Source: Scatosoma sp045594025
Lineage (GTDB): Bacteria > Bacillota > Clostridia > Christensenellales > Borkfalkiaceae
Length of the DNA: 38,931 nt
Direction: 5' to 3'
Assembly: GCA_045594025.1 (NCBI GenBank)
Contig: JAZNXS010000014.1
Span: 1-38,931, forward strand
Positions 1 through 7,692 of the stretch are shown here, one piece after another. The first letter of the stretch is position 1. Each line of letters opens with the position of its first letter. The notes under the pieces are model-generated. The model had not been told where the DNA came from. It saw only the letters and a program-made list of their open reading frames with translations, and ran no database searches. The translations under genes and the position numbers were made by a program.

Positions 1-51
1 TCAATTTATTATACCGAAAGGAGTTTCTATTTTCAAGAATTATATGTTTAA
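1..51 (+). other. possible 3' end of an unidentified plus-strand gene
   Basis: Reading frame 1 is open from the left edge to a TAA at 49-51. A second frame is open to a TGA at 59-61. A hairpin terminator in the plus direction follows directly, so a gene probably ends here. Too little is present to identify a product or to choose between the frames. Confidence 0.25.
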
Positions 52-62
52 CATTTTCTGAA

Positions 63-91
63 CCCCGCGTCTAACGCGGGGTATTCTTTAT
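63..91 (+). terminator. hairpin terminator for an upstream plus-strand gene
   Basis: A perfect 7-bp GC stem, CCCCGCG (63-69) and CGCGGGG (75-81), encloses a 5-nt loop and is followed by the T-rich stretch TATTCTTTAT. The T tract lies on the plus side, which points to a gene ending just left of the window. Confidence 0.6.
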
Positions 92-100
92 ACAAAAAAT

Positions 101-130
101 AAAACCGTTGGTATAACGCCAACGGTTTTT
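101..130 (-). terminator. terminator of tdk
   Basis: An 11-bp perfect stem, AAAACCGTTGG (101-111) and CCAACGGTTTT (119-129), encloses a 7-nt loop. It sits 4 nt beyond the tdk stop codon. A and T runs on both sides would let it work in either direction. Confidence 0.8.
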
Positions 131-133
131 CGT

Positions 134-715
134 TTATTCTGCTTTTTGTTTTTCAATTGCATTCACCCAACAGCTATGGCACATTGCCACGTAAGAATCA
201 TTTCCGCCGATGAGGATTTGTCCGCCCTCGGTAACCACCTTACCCTCGCCGTCGATTCTTGCATTGACGATCGCCTTTTTACCGCAAGCACAAATCGTTT
301 TGATTTCCGTGATCGAATCCGCTACCTCGAACAGTCTGCTACTCCCTTCAAAGAGCTTCGTTAAGAAGTCTGTGCGCAAGCCGTAGCAAAGCACGGGAAT
401 ATCCAGCTTATCCACGATACGACGGAGCGCGTCGATTTGCTCCGCCTTAAAAAACTGACATTCGTCCGCAATGATTACGTGACAATCCTGATGCTTTTTG
501 TATTCTTCAAACAAATCCTTGTCGGGCGTGATCACCTCCGCCTCCGCGGAAAGCCCGATTCGGGAACGCACCACACCCACGCCGTCACGCACGTCGATGG
601 AAGGCTTAATCAGCCATACCTTCATGCCGCGTTCTTCATAATTGAATTTGGTAATCAATGCGTTTGCCGTTTTTGAAGAGCCCATCGCCCCATACTTAAA
701 ATATAATTTCGCCAC
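134..715 (-). CDS. tdk: thymidine kinase
   Basis: Type II (TK1-like) thymidine kinase, which phosphorylates thymidine to dTMP with ATP in the cytoplasmic pyrimidine salvage pathway. Seen here: a P-loop GAMGSSKT at residues 9-16, the DECQFF motif with the catalytic glutamate at residue 85, and a C-terminal zinc ribbon made of C-x-C and C-x2-C pairs. I chose the GTG at 715, giving 193 residues, the usual family length. It is preceded by GAAGGAG with a 7-nt spacer. The upstream in-frame ATG at 778 lies upstream of the predicted promoter (745-773) and encodes a non-conserved leader. The gene is a single cistron with its own promoter and terminator, divergent from the oxidoreductase gene. Confidence 0.95.
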   Translation of the reverse strand: MAKLYFKYGAMGSSKTANALITKFNYEERGMKVWLIKPSIDVRDGVGVVRSRIGLSAEAEVITPDKDLFEEYKKHQDCHVIIADECQFFKAEQIDALRRIVDKLDIPVLCYGLRTDFLTKLFEGSSRLFEVADSITEIKTICACGKKAIVNARIDGEGKVVTEGGQILIGGNDSYVAMCHSCWVNAIEKQKAE

Positions 716-744
716 CTTTTTTCTCCTTCGTGTGATACGAGTAC

Positions 745-773
745 AGTATACCATATTCCCTTCAAAATTGCAA
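745..773 (-). promoter_or_regulatory. tdk sigma-A promoter
   Basis: On the minus strand TTGCAA (768-773) and TATACT (745-750) are separated by exactly 17 nt. Transcription would start near 738, leaving a leader of about 23 nt before the GTG start at 715. This supports the short form of thymidine kinase. Confidence 0.7.
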
Positions 774-791
774 GACAAAACACTTTTCTTT

Positions 792-820
792 TTGTGTTTT
801 TCTTCCCGAAATTGTAAATA
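792..820 (+). promoter_or_regulatory. candidate promoter of the pyruvate:ferredoxin oxidoreductase gene
   Basis: TTGTGT (792-797) and TAAATA (815-820) are 17 nt apart, just before the ribosome site AGAGGTG (830-836). The leader would be only about 14 nt and the hexamers are imperfect, so this is tentative. Confidence 0.35.
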
Positions 821-840
821 CTATACAAAAGAGGTGTTTT

Positions 841-3800
841 ATGAAGAGAAGGATTATAGACGGCAACGCGGCGGTAAGCCACGTTTCTTACGCTTTTTCG
901 GAAGTTGTGGCAATCTATCCCATCACCCCCTCGTCCCCCATGGCGGAGCTTGCGGACGAATGGGCAGCAAACGGAAAAACAAACCTGTTCGGTTCTATCC
1001 CTAAAGTTATACAACTACAATCGGAAGGCGGCGCAGCTGGGACTTTGCACGGCGCGCTGACCTGCGGTGCGCTTGCCACGACCTATACGTGCAGCCAAGG
1101 GCTTTTGCTGATGCTGCCAAATATGTATAAAATCGCAGGAGAATTACTCCCCACCGTATTCCACGTGAGCGCAAGAGCGCTAGCTACCCATGCCCTGAGC
1201 ATCTTTGGCGACCATCAGGACGTGATGGCGTGTCGGCAAACGGGTTTTTCCATGTTAGCCTCCTCGTCCGTGCAAGAATGCATGGATATGGCGTTGATTG
1301 CCCATCTTGCCACCTTAAAAACCGAAATCCCATTCCTGCATTTCTTAGACGGTTTCCGCACTTCCCACGAAACGACGGACATCGACGTCATCGAATATGA
1401 AGAAATACGCGCGCTGTTAGATATGCAGGACGTGGAACGTTTCCGAAAACGCGCCTTAACCTCTTTTGCGCCCACCCAGCGCGGCACCGCGCAAAACCCC
1501 GACGTATACTTTCAAAACCGAGAAAGCGCAAATCGGTATTACGCCGCCGTTCCCACCGTCGTACAACGCGTCATGGAACAGGTGGCACAAATCACGGGAC
1601 GGCTATACCATGTCTTTGATTATTACGGTGCAGACGATGCAAAATACGTTGCCGTCGTAATGGGTAGCGGCGCAAGCGTGATGCAGGAGACGGTGGATAA
1701 AATGCTTTTAAACGCAGAGCGCGTCGGCGTGATTATCGTACGGCTGTACCGACCTTTCGATGCCGCTGCATTTTGTTCCGCCCTGCCTGCTACCTGCCAA
1801 AAAATCACTGTATTAGACCGCACAAAAGAGGCAGGCTCGCTAGGAGAGCCGTTATATCTTGACGTTTGCGCTGCATTAAAAGAACAAGGGCTTGATCATA
1901 TTCAAACCGTCGGCGGTAGATACGGTCTCGGTTTAAAGGAATTGACCCCTACCATGTGCTACGCCGTGTTTAAAAATCTACAAAATTCTCAGCCGAAAAA
2001 TCACTTTACTGTAGGCATTTGCGATGATATAACGCATACTTCACTAGATTGCTCCACCCCCTTTTTCACCGCAGAAAACGAATGTGTTTCCTGCAAGTTT
2101 TACGGACTCGGTTCGGACGGAACGGTGGGAGCGAATAAAAATACCGTAAAGATCATCGGCGAGCACACCTCCCTACACGTGCAAGCGTATTTTGTCTACG
2201 ATTCCCGTAAATCAGGAGGCGTCACTATCTCGCATTTGCGTTTTGGAAACACGCCTATACGCGCTTCCTATCTCATTGACCGCGCCGATTTTATCGCTTG
2301 CCATAATCCCTCATACCTAACGCGCTACGATATGCTATCCGAACTCAAAGAAGGCGGCGTTTTTCTACTCAACTGTCCTTGGAATAGCATCGCGAGCTTG
2401 GAAGAAAATTTGCCCATTGCTTACAAGCGCATGATTGCGGAAAAGAAACTGCGTTTTTACGTAATCGACGCCACGAAAATTGCCGACTGCGTAGGATTAA
2501 GCGGTAGAACAAGCACGATCATGCAAGCCGCCTTTTTCCTCTTAAATCCCTCGATTATGCCTTATAACGAGGCGGTTTCTCGCATAGAAGCCGAACTGAA
2601 AAGAAAATTTACCCGTAAAGGCGAGGAAACCGTACGCAAAAACCTTGCCGCATTATATGAAACGCAAGCCGCTATACGGCAAATCGAATACCCCATGTCC
2701 TGGATGAACGCAAAATTTGGCGCTACTGCGCCCAAGCAATCCGGCAATCGGTATTTTCAAGAAGTGATGCACCCTATCCTAACGTTAAAGGGAGATACCT
2801 TGCCCACTTCCGCCTTCTCCCCCGACGGCACTGTACCGACAGATACCGCAAAATACGAACAAAATGGCATAGCCGCACAGCTGCCCAAATGGATTAGCGA
2901 AAATTGCATTCAATGCAATCAATGCGCCTTTGTGTGTCCGCACGCTACCATACGTCCCTTTCTCTTGCGCGACGATATGCAAAAACCGGATGCGTTTATC
3001 ACGAAAAAAGCGGTCGGTATGGACAAAACGCAATACCGAATTCAAGTAGCCGCCACGCACTGTAAAGGCTGTGGCGTATGCGCCGAGATTTGTCCTGCCA
3101 AGGAAAAAGCTTTGGTGATGACGCCTGCGCCGAACCTGCTTCCCGACGAAGAACGCAACTGGGATTTCGCACAATCGTTACCGACGTTAGACCTTTCTGC
3201 TTTTAAGAAAAACACCGTCAAAGGAAGTCAGTTTCAACAGCCCTTATTCGAGTTTTCCTATGCATGCGCAGGCTGCGGTGAAACCCCTTATATCAAGGTG
3301 CTTACCCAGTTATTCGGAGAAAAAATGATCATTGCCAACGCAACGGGTTGTTCGTCCATTTACGGCGGTTCATCGCCTACCTGCCCCTATGCAATCGCAA
3401 AAAACGGGCGTGGCCCTGCATGGGCAAATTCCCTATTTGAAGACAATGCAGAGTTCGGCTTGGGCATGCGGCTTGCCTGGAATTGCCGCGGCGAAGCGAA
3501 GGAACAATCGGTATGGATTATCGGCGGCGACGGCTGGGCCTACGACATCGGCTACGGCGGTCTTGACCACGTACTTGCAAGCGGCGCAAACGTCAACGTA
3601 CTCGTACTCGATTCGGAGGTATATTCCAACACGGGAGGTCAGGCCTCGAAAGCCACGCCCCTGGGGGCTGTTGCCCGATTTGCCAGCGGCGGCAAACGCA
3701 AAAAAAAGAAAAACCTCGGCCTTATGGCGATGACCTACGGCCACGTGTACGTTGCACAAGTGAGCATGGGCGCAAATATGCAACAGTTAGTAACCGCGCT

Positions 3801-4149
3801 GACGGAAGCGGAGCGCTACGACGGGCCTTCGCTTGTTATCGCGTACTCCCCCTGCATCGCGCACGGTGTGCATCTTTCTAAATGCATGGAACGGGAAAAG
3901 CTTGCCGTGGAAAGCGGTTATTGGCATTTATACCGCTATAATCCATCACTGAAAGAGGACGGAAAGCCCCCTTTTATTTTGGATAGCAAGCCACCAAAAG
4001 CAAATATCCGCCTCTTCTTAGAGACGGAAAACCGATTTGCAACTTTAAAAAAGAGCAAGCCTGAAGTTGCGGAAGCACTGTTTGCGCAAGCGGAAAAAGA
4101 CAGCGCAGCATTATATACTTTCTACCAAACCTTATCGGAAATGCAATAA
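841..4149 (+). CDS. nifJ: pyruvate:ferredoxin (flavodoxin) oxidoreductase
   Basis: Single-chain enzyme that converts pyruvate and CoA to acetyl-CoA and CO2 and passes electrons to ferredoxin or flavodoxin, central to anaerobic energy metabolism. At 1102 residues it is slightly shorter than the usual 1170-1200. Visible in order: the N-terminal pyrimidine-binding domain with YPITPSSPMAE near residue 25; two ferredoxin-type 4Fe-4S motifs, C-x2-C-x2-C-x3-C starting at residue 689 and C-x2-C-x2-C-x3-C starting at 741; YACAGCGETPY, supplying cysteines for the proximal cluster; and the thiamine-diphosphate motif GDGWAYDIG near 893 followed by SNTGGQ. A further conserved cysteine sits in SPCIAHG. The ATG follows AGAGGTG by 4 nt. 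It is the only complete plus-strand gene in the window. Confidence 0.96.
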   Translation: MKRRIIDGNAAVSHVSYAFSEVVAIYPITPSSPMAELADEWAANGKTNLFGSIPKVIQLQSEGGAAGTLHGALTCGALATTYTCSQGLLLMLPNMYKIAGELLPTVFHVSARALATHALSIFGDHQDVMACRQTGFSMLASSSVQECMDMALIAHLATLKTEIPFLHFLDGFRTSHETTDIDVIEYEEIRALLDMQDVERFRKRALTSFAPTQRGTAQNPDVYFQNRESANRYYAAVPTVVQRVMEQVAQITGRLYHVFDYYGADDAKYVAVVMGSGASVMQETVDKMLLNAERVGVIIVRLYRPFDAAAFCSALPATCQKITVLDRTKEAGSLGEPLYLDVCAALKEQGLDHIQTVGGRYGLGLKELTPTMCYAVFKNLQNSQPKNHFTVGICDDITHTSLDCSTPFFTAENECVSCKFYGLGSDGTVGANKNTVKIIGEHTSLHVQAYFVYDSRKSGGVTISHLRFGNTPIRASYLIDRADFIACHNPSYLTRYDMLSELKEGGVFLLNCPWNSIASLEENLPIAYKRMIAEKKLRFYVIDATKIADCVGLSGRTSTIMQAAFFLLNPSIMPYNEAVSRIEAELKRKFTRKGEETVRKNLAALYETQAAIRQIEYPMSWMNAKFGATAPKQSGNRYFQEVMHPILTLKGDTLPTSAFSPDGTVPTDTAKYEQNGIAAQLPKWISENCIQCNQCAFVCPHATIRPFLLRDDMQKPDAFITKKAVGMDKTQYRIQVAATHCKGCGVCAEICPAKEKALVMTPAPNLLPDEERNWDFAQSLPTLDLSAFKKNTVKGSQFQQPLFEFSYACAGCGETPYIKVLTQLFGEKMIIANATGCSSIYGGSSPTCPYAIAKNGRGPAWANSLFEDNAEFGLGMRLAWNCRGEAKEQSVWIIGGDGWAYDIGYGGLDHVLASGANVNVLVLDSEVYSNTGGQASKATPLGAVARFASGGKRKKKKNLGLMAMTYGHVYVAQVSMGANMQQLVTALTEAERYDGPSLVIAYSPCIAHGVHLSKCMEREKLAVESGYWHLYRYNPSLKEDGKPPFILDSKPPKANIRLFLETENRFATLKKSKPEVAEALFAQAEKDSAALYTFYQTLSEMQ

Positions 4150-4152
4150 AGA

Positions 4153-4176
4153 ACGGCGAGCCTTTTGGCTCGCCGT
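4153..4176. terminator. shared hairpin between convergent nifJ and MATE genes
   Basis: A 10-bp perfect stem, ACGGCGAGCC (4153-4162) and GGCTCGCCGT (4167-4176), encloses a TTTT loop. It lies between two convergent stop codons, with an AT-rich tail on the plus side. It probably serves both transcripts. Confidence 0.75.
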
Positions 4177-4181
4177 AACTC

Positions 4182-5510
4182 TTAATATTTATATTTCGGT
4201 TTGTAGTATATAAGGAACGCTACCGTTACAATTAGGGACAGAATCTCCGCCACAATCACCGAGCACCAAATCCCGTCCGTATGCCAAACAAGCGGCAACA
4301 GCATCACAGTGGCGATTTGGAACACAATCGTTCGCAAAAAGGAAATCAATGCGGAAATCAAGCCGTTATTGAGCGCTGTGAAGAAGGAGGAGCCGTATAT
4401 CCCAAGCCCCGAGAACAAGAACGAGAACGAGAAGAATATGAACGCCCTAACCGTCAAATCCACCAACGCTTCGTCATAGCCTACGAACATCAAAGCAAGC
4501 GGCTTTGCAAGCCCCAAAGACAGCGCTACCATCGCTACGGAGAACACCCCGATCACGTTTAAACTCCGTCTGAATACGTTTTTCAATTCCCTATGATTCC
4601 CTGCGCCGTAGTGATATCCAACGATAGGCGCAGTGCCCATGGAATACCCCAAAAACACAGCGAAAAAGATCATACTTACGTACATGAGTACCCCGTACGC
4701 CGCCACACCGTTTTCGGGGTCGTATTTCATCAGCTGATAATTATACAGCATCCCCACCACCGCCGAAGAGACATTCGACAGCAATTCGGAAAAGCCGTTA
4801 CTACAACCCTGCCAAAGCGCTCTGTTTTCGAAGTTTGTCTTTCCAAGGCGCAATAAACTGCTGTTTTTACGCAAAAAATATACCAAAGGAATCAAACCGC
4901 CAACCGCTTGGCTGCACGCCGTTGCAAGCGCCGCCCCGATAATACCCCACGGAAATACCGCAACGAATAAGGCGTCCAACACCATATTCGTTACCCCTGC
5001 GGCAATCGTTACGTACAACCCAAGCTGCGGTTTTTCCGCGACGGAAAAGAAGCTTTGAAATGCGAACTGCAACATAAACGCAGGCATCGCAGCAAAGATA
5101 ATCCGCGCGTACTGTATACAGTAATGCAGCAGCTCTCCCTCCGCGCCAAGCGCTACGGCTACGGGACGGACAAGAAGAATACCCAGCGCCGCAATCACCA
5201 CGCCTGTAAGCACAGTAACGTAAATAAATAGAGAAAAAATACGGTTTGCCCTTTTCTTATTCCCCTCGCCCATGGTTTTCGCGACCAGTGCGCTACCGCC
5301 CGTGCCGAACATAAACCCGAACGAACCGAGAATCATGATAAACGGATAAATAAAATTAACCGCAGTAAACTGTATTTTCCCTGCAAAATTCGATACGAAA
5401 AATCCGTCCACGATACCGTATATGGACGTAAAAATCATCATCGCTATCGACGGCAACGTATACCGCAACAGCTTTTTATAATTGAAATGATCAGATAATT
5501 GTATCTTCAT
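4182..5510 (-). CDS. MATE family efflux transporter
   Basis: Multidrug and toxic-compound extrusion transporter of 442 residues, an inner-membrane exporter driven by a sodium or proton gradient. The hydrophobicity pattern fits about 12 membrane helices in two homologous halves. The N-terminal half carries the family-typical stretch LPSIAMMIFTSIYGIVDGFF and, later, FGTGGSALVAKTMGEG. The ribosome site is AAGG with a 7-nt spacer. It is the last gene of a predicted operon with the ACT protein and the aryl-CoA ligase (33-nt gap). The substrate cannot be read from sequence; the operon context allows export of an aromatic metabolite, which is inference only. Confidence 0.9.
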   Translation of the reverse strand: MKIQLSDHFNYKKLLRYTLPSIAMMIFTSIYGIVDGFFVSNFAGKIQFTAVNFIYPFIMILGSFGFMFGTGGSALVAKTMGEGNKKRANRIFSLFIYVTVLTGVVIAALGILLVRPVAVALGAEGELLHYCIQYARIIFAAMPAFMLQFAFQSFFSVAEKPQLGLYVTIAAGVTNMVLDALFVAVFPWGIIGAALATACSQAVGGLIPLVYFLRKNSSLLRLGKTNFENRALWQGCSNGFSELLSNVSSAVVGMLYNYQLMKYDPENGVAAYGVLMYVSMIFFAVFLGYSMGTAPIVGYHYGAGNHRELKNVFRRSLNVIGVFSVAMVALSLGLAKPLALMFVGYDEALVDLTVRAFIFFSFSFLFSGLGIYGSSFFTALNNGLISALISFLRTIVFQIATVMLLPLVWHTDGIWCSVIVAEILSLIVTVAFLIYYKPKYKY

Positions 5511-5543
5511 TTTGCAACCTTAAAGAGCCTTTCTTCCTGTTTT

Positions 5544-5963
5544 TTATAAAGACTCGTAAGAAAGCGTCTCTATATCGTGTTTTTCGAAGACGGCGTCCGC
5601 TTTTTCTAAGTCGGACGTCTTTACCACAATAGAAGCGTCCTCGCCACCCACGGAAAGCCCGTACATATATTCCACGCTCAATTCCTCATCGGAAATAACG
5701 CGTAAAATATTTTGTAAACTACCAGGCGTGTGCGGTACTTTTACGATAAATATATCCGTCAACATTGCGGAAAAGCCTGCCAAGGAAAGCGCGTCCTTAC
5801 CGCTTTGCGGCCGATCGGAGATCACACGCAACAATCCGTATTCCGCCGTGTCCGCAAGGCTCAACGAAAGGATATTAACGTTGTTCGCTTTCAGGACGTC
5901 CAACACGTCGCCTAAACGCCCTTTCCTATTTTCAATAAAAACCGAGATTTGTTTCGTTACCAT
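5544..5963 (-). CDS. tandem ACT-domain protein
   Basis: Small cytoplasmic protein of 139 residues made of two ACT domains and nothing else: residues 3-65 begin KQISVFIENRKGRL, and residues 70-135 begin DIFIVKVPHTPGSL. Both show the pattern in which a small residue follows an N-terminal strand and loop. ACT domains bind amino acids and act as allosteric sensors. Stand-alone tandem ACT proteins are known as frequent partners of phenylacetate-CoA ligase genes in anaerobes. Here the gene starts 9 nt after the ligase stop, behind AGGGGGC, so the two are very likely co-translated. An aromatic amino acid ligand is an inference from that pairing. Confidence 0.88.
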   Translation of the reverse strand: MVTKQISVFIENRKGRLGDVLDVLKANNVNILSLSLADTAEYGLLRVISDRPQSGKDALSLAGFSAMLTDIFIVKVPHTPGSLQNILRVISDEELSVEYMYGLSVGGEDASIVVKTSDLEKADAVFEKHDIETLSYESL

Positions 5964-5972
5964 ATTTGCCCC

Positions 5973-7277
5973 CTATTTTGCCATATTCCGTAAATCTTTC
6001 ACGCGCTTTGCCTTACCCTCAAAACGTTGTAAGGTGTTCGGCGATTCCAAACGAATCTTTGCGTCTAAGCCCAGCACTACTTTCAGCTTATCCCTGGTTA
6101 CCTTTTCAATTCTCTGCAATTCCGAAAACGAGTCCGTCGCCTTATTCAGTTCCACGCGCACGGTAAGCTTGTCCGAATATCCTTCTCTTTCCACAATGAT
6201 TTCGTAGTGTGGACCAAGCTCGGGCACGGAGAGCACCACTTCTTCGATTTGTCCGGGGAATACGTTGACGCCCCTTACCTTCAACATATCGTCGCTTCTG
6301 CCCGACAGATTTTCCATACGGCAGGTCGTTCTGCCGCAAGCGCAAGGCTCGTAAAAAAGTCTTGTCACGTCCTTCGTGCGATAACGAATCAATGGCAACC
6401 CTTCCTTTTTAATACACGTAATCACCAACTCTCCTTTTTCGCCGGCAGGCAACACCTCGCCCGTCACGCTGTCGATGATTTCGGGAATGAAATAATCCTC
6501 GTTGATATGCATACCGCAATGCTCTAAGCATTCCCCTGAAACGCCGGGGCCCATCAACTCACTCATACCGTAGTTTGAGGTAATGTTTACGTCCCTGCCC
6601 CATGCCAAATGCATTTCTTCGCGCATAGCGTCCGTCAAAAGTTCGCTGCCTACAAGCGCCGTTTTGATATGTAAATCTTTGATCGGATCGATACCGATTT
6701 CTCGCGCAACTTCCGCAAGCCGCAACGCATACGAGGGCGTTGCGACCAACAGTGAAGTTTTGAAATCTTGCATATACATCAACTGCTTTTCAGAGTTCCC
6801 CGTCGAGGAAGGCACGATTGCCGCGCCGATTTTCTCCAAACCATAATGCAGCCCCAATGCGCCTGTAAACATGCCGTAGCCAAAACATATCTGCGCAATA
6901 TCTTTATGCGATGCGCCGCCCATACAAGCGATTCGGGAAACGCAATCCGTCCACGTTTCCAAATCTCCTTTGGTATAACCTACTACCGTCGGTTTCCCCG
7001 TCGTCCCTGAACTTGCATGGATACGAACCAGCTCGTCCTGCGGAACGGCAAACAATCCAAACGGATAGGTGTCACGCATGTCCTGCTTGGTGGTAAAAGG
7101 CAGTTTCGCCAAATCCGCAAGGCATTTAATATCTTCGGGTTTTACCCCCATTTCATCCATCTTTGCGCGATAGTAAGGCACTTTGGCGTATACTCTTTCC
7201 ACCGTTTCCTGCAATCTATCAAGCTGTAACGCTTCCAGTTCCGACCTGGACAGCGTTTCTTCCTTTGACCAAATCAT
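5973..7277 (-). CDS. paaK: phenylacetate-CoA ligase-type adenylating enzyme
   Basis: AMP-forming acyl-CoA ligase of 434 residues, the usual length for phenylacetate-CoA ligase, which makes phenylacetyl-CoA (or another aryl-acetyl-CoA) from the acid, ATP and CoA. The phosphate-binding motif HASSGTTGKPTVVGY lies at residues 87-101. The region around YGMSELMGPGVSGEC matches the adenylate motif, and SGRSDDMLKVRGVNVFP matches the hinge preceding the mobile C-terminal domain. No phenylacetate degradation genes are present, so the enzyme more likely interconverts aryl acids from amino acid fermentation; the oxidoreductase upstream is the pyruvate type, not indolepyruvate. The ATG has AAGGAG 11 nt upstream. 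It is the first gene of the operon. Confidence 0.9.
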   Translation of the reverse strand: MIWSKEETLSRSELEALQLDRLQETVERVYAKVPYYRAKMDEMGVKPEDIKCLADLAKLPFTTKQDMRDTYPFGLFAVPQDELVRIHASSGTTGKPTVVGYTKGDLETWTDCVSRIACMGGASHKDIAQICFGYGMFTGALGLHYGLEKIGAAIVPSSTGNSEKQLMYMQDFKTSLLVATPSYALRLAEVAREIGIDPIKDLHIKTALVGSELLTDAMREEMHLAWGRDVNITSNYGMSELMGPGVSGECLEHCGMHINEDYFIPEIIDSVTGEVLPAGEKGELVITCIKKEGLPLIRYRTKDVTRLFYEPCACGRTTCRMENLSGRSDDMLKVRGVNVFPGQIEEVVLSVPELGPHYEIIVEREGYSDKLTVRVELNKATDSFSELQRIEKVTRDKLKVVLGLDAKIRLESPNTLQRFEGKAKRVKDLRNMAK

Positions 7278-7282
7278 GCTTC

Positions 7283-7396
7283 CTATATCTCCTTTTTATC
7301 TTCCGTTTTTCCAAACGCACTATCGATCGTTTCTTGCTGTGGCGGTTGCGCAAACAAACGTACCAGCACTGTTCCAACCAAGACTACCCCATACAC
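7283..7396 (-). CDS. possible small membrane protein in the paaK leader (doubtful)
   Basis: A 37-codon frame starts at GTG (7394-7396) and stops at TAG (7283-7285), 5 nt before the paaK ATG and overlapping its ribosome site. It encodes one hydrophobic stretch, YGVVLVGTVLVRLFAQ, then a charged tail ending KTEDKKEI. I see no good ribosome site before the GTG. The same frame continues upstream as a TTG-initiated seven-codon stretch interrupted by a TAG at about 7431, so it could be the decayed end of a roughly 53-codon gene. I recognise no family. If translated, it would be coupled to paaK. Confidence 0.3.
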   Translation of the reverse strand: MYGVVLVGTVLVRLFAQPPQQETIDSAFGKTEDKKEI

Positions 7397-7511
7397 ATTA
7401 CGCCCATCATCGGCGAACGACTAAGCCGCACTGCGTTCAATCAAATTATCCACACCCTTTGATTGAAATTTATTTTTTCGATTTTTTCGCTTTTATAAAT
7501 CAGCTTTTTAA

Positions 7512-7541
7512 ATTATACCATATTTCTTTGCACACTGTCAA
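7512..7541 (-). promoter_or_regulatory. consensus promoter of the paaK-ACT-MATE operon
   Basis: On the minus strand a perfect TTGACA (7536-7541) and a perfect TATAAT (7512-7517) are separated by 18 nt. The start point would be near 7505, giving an unusually long leader of about 228 nt before paaK. No other strong promoter is visible in the 415-nt gap between 7278 and 7692. Confidence 0.8.
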
Positions 7542-7567
7542 ACGAAGAATGGAAGAAGTGGGGAGTT

Positions 7568-7588
7568 TTTTGTATATTTTATACAAAA
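7568..7588. promoter_or_regulatory. palindrome upstream of the paaK promoter
   Basis: TTTTGTATA (7568-7576) and TATACAAAA (7580-7588) form a perfect 9-bp inverted repeat with a 3-nt centre. It lies about 27 nt upstream of the -35 box, a position suited to an activator or repressor. No regulator gene lies next to it, so the binding protein is unknown. Confidence 0.35.
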
Positions 7589-7647
7589 TTCGACGTTTTA
7601 AGATATTTTTGAGATTCAAAAAAGGGCTTCCCAATGCTTAGAAATGG

Positions 7648-7677
7648 AAAAGACGAGGTGCATGTAATCACCTCGTC
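7648..7677 (-). terminator. terminator after the alpha-mannosidase gene
   Basis: A 9-bp perfect stem, GACGAGGTG (7652-7660) and CACCTCGTC (7669-7677), encloses an 8-nt loop. On the minus strand it is followed by TTTTCC. It lies 15 nt beyond the mannosidase stop and closes the glycan locus. Confidence 0.8.
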
Positions 7678-7692
7678 CTTTGTATTGCTAAC

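Noticed and set aside
716..778. N-terminal extension of thymidine kinase to the ATG at 778
   Set aside because: It would begin upstream of the predicted transcription start, and the extra residues do not resemble the family. The GTG at 715 has the good ribosome site.
7278..7505. T-box or amino acid riboswitch in the paaK leader
   Set aside because: I found no conserved T-box sequence (AGGGUGGNACCGCG) and no convincing terminator-antiterminator pair. The leader stays unexplained.
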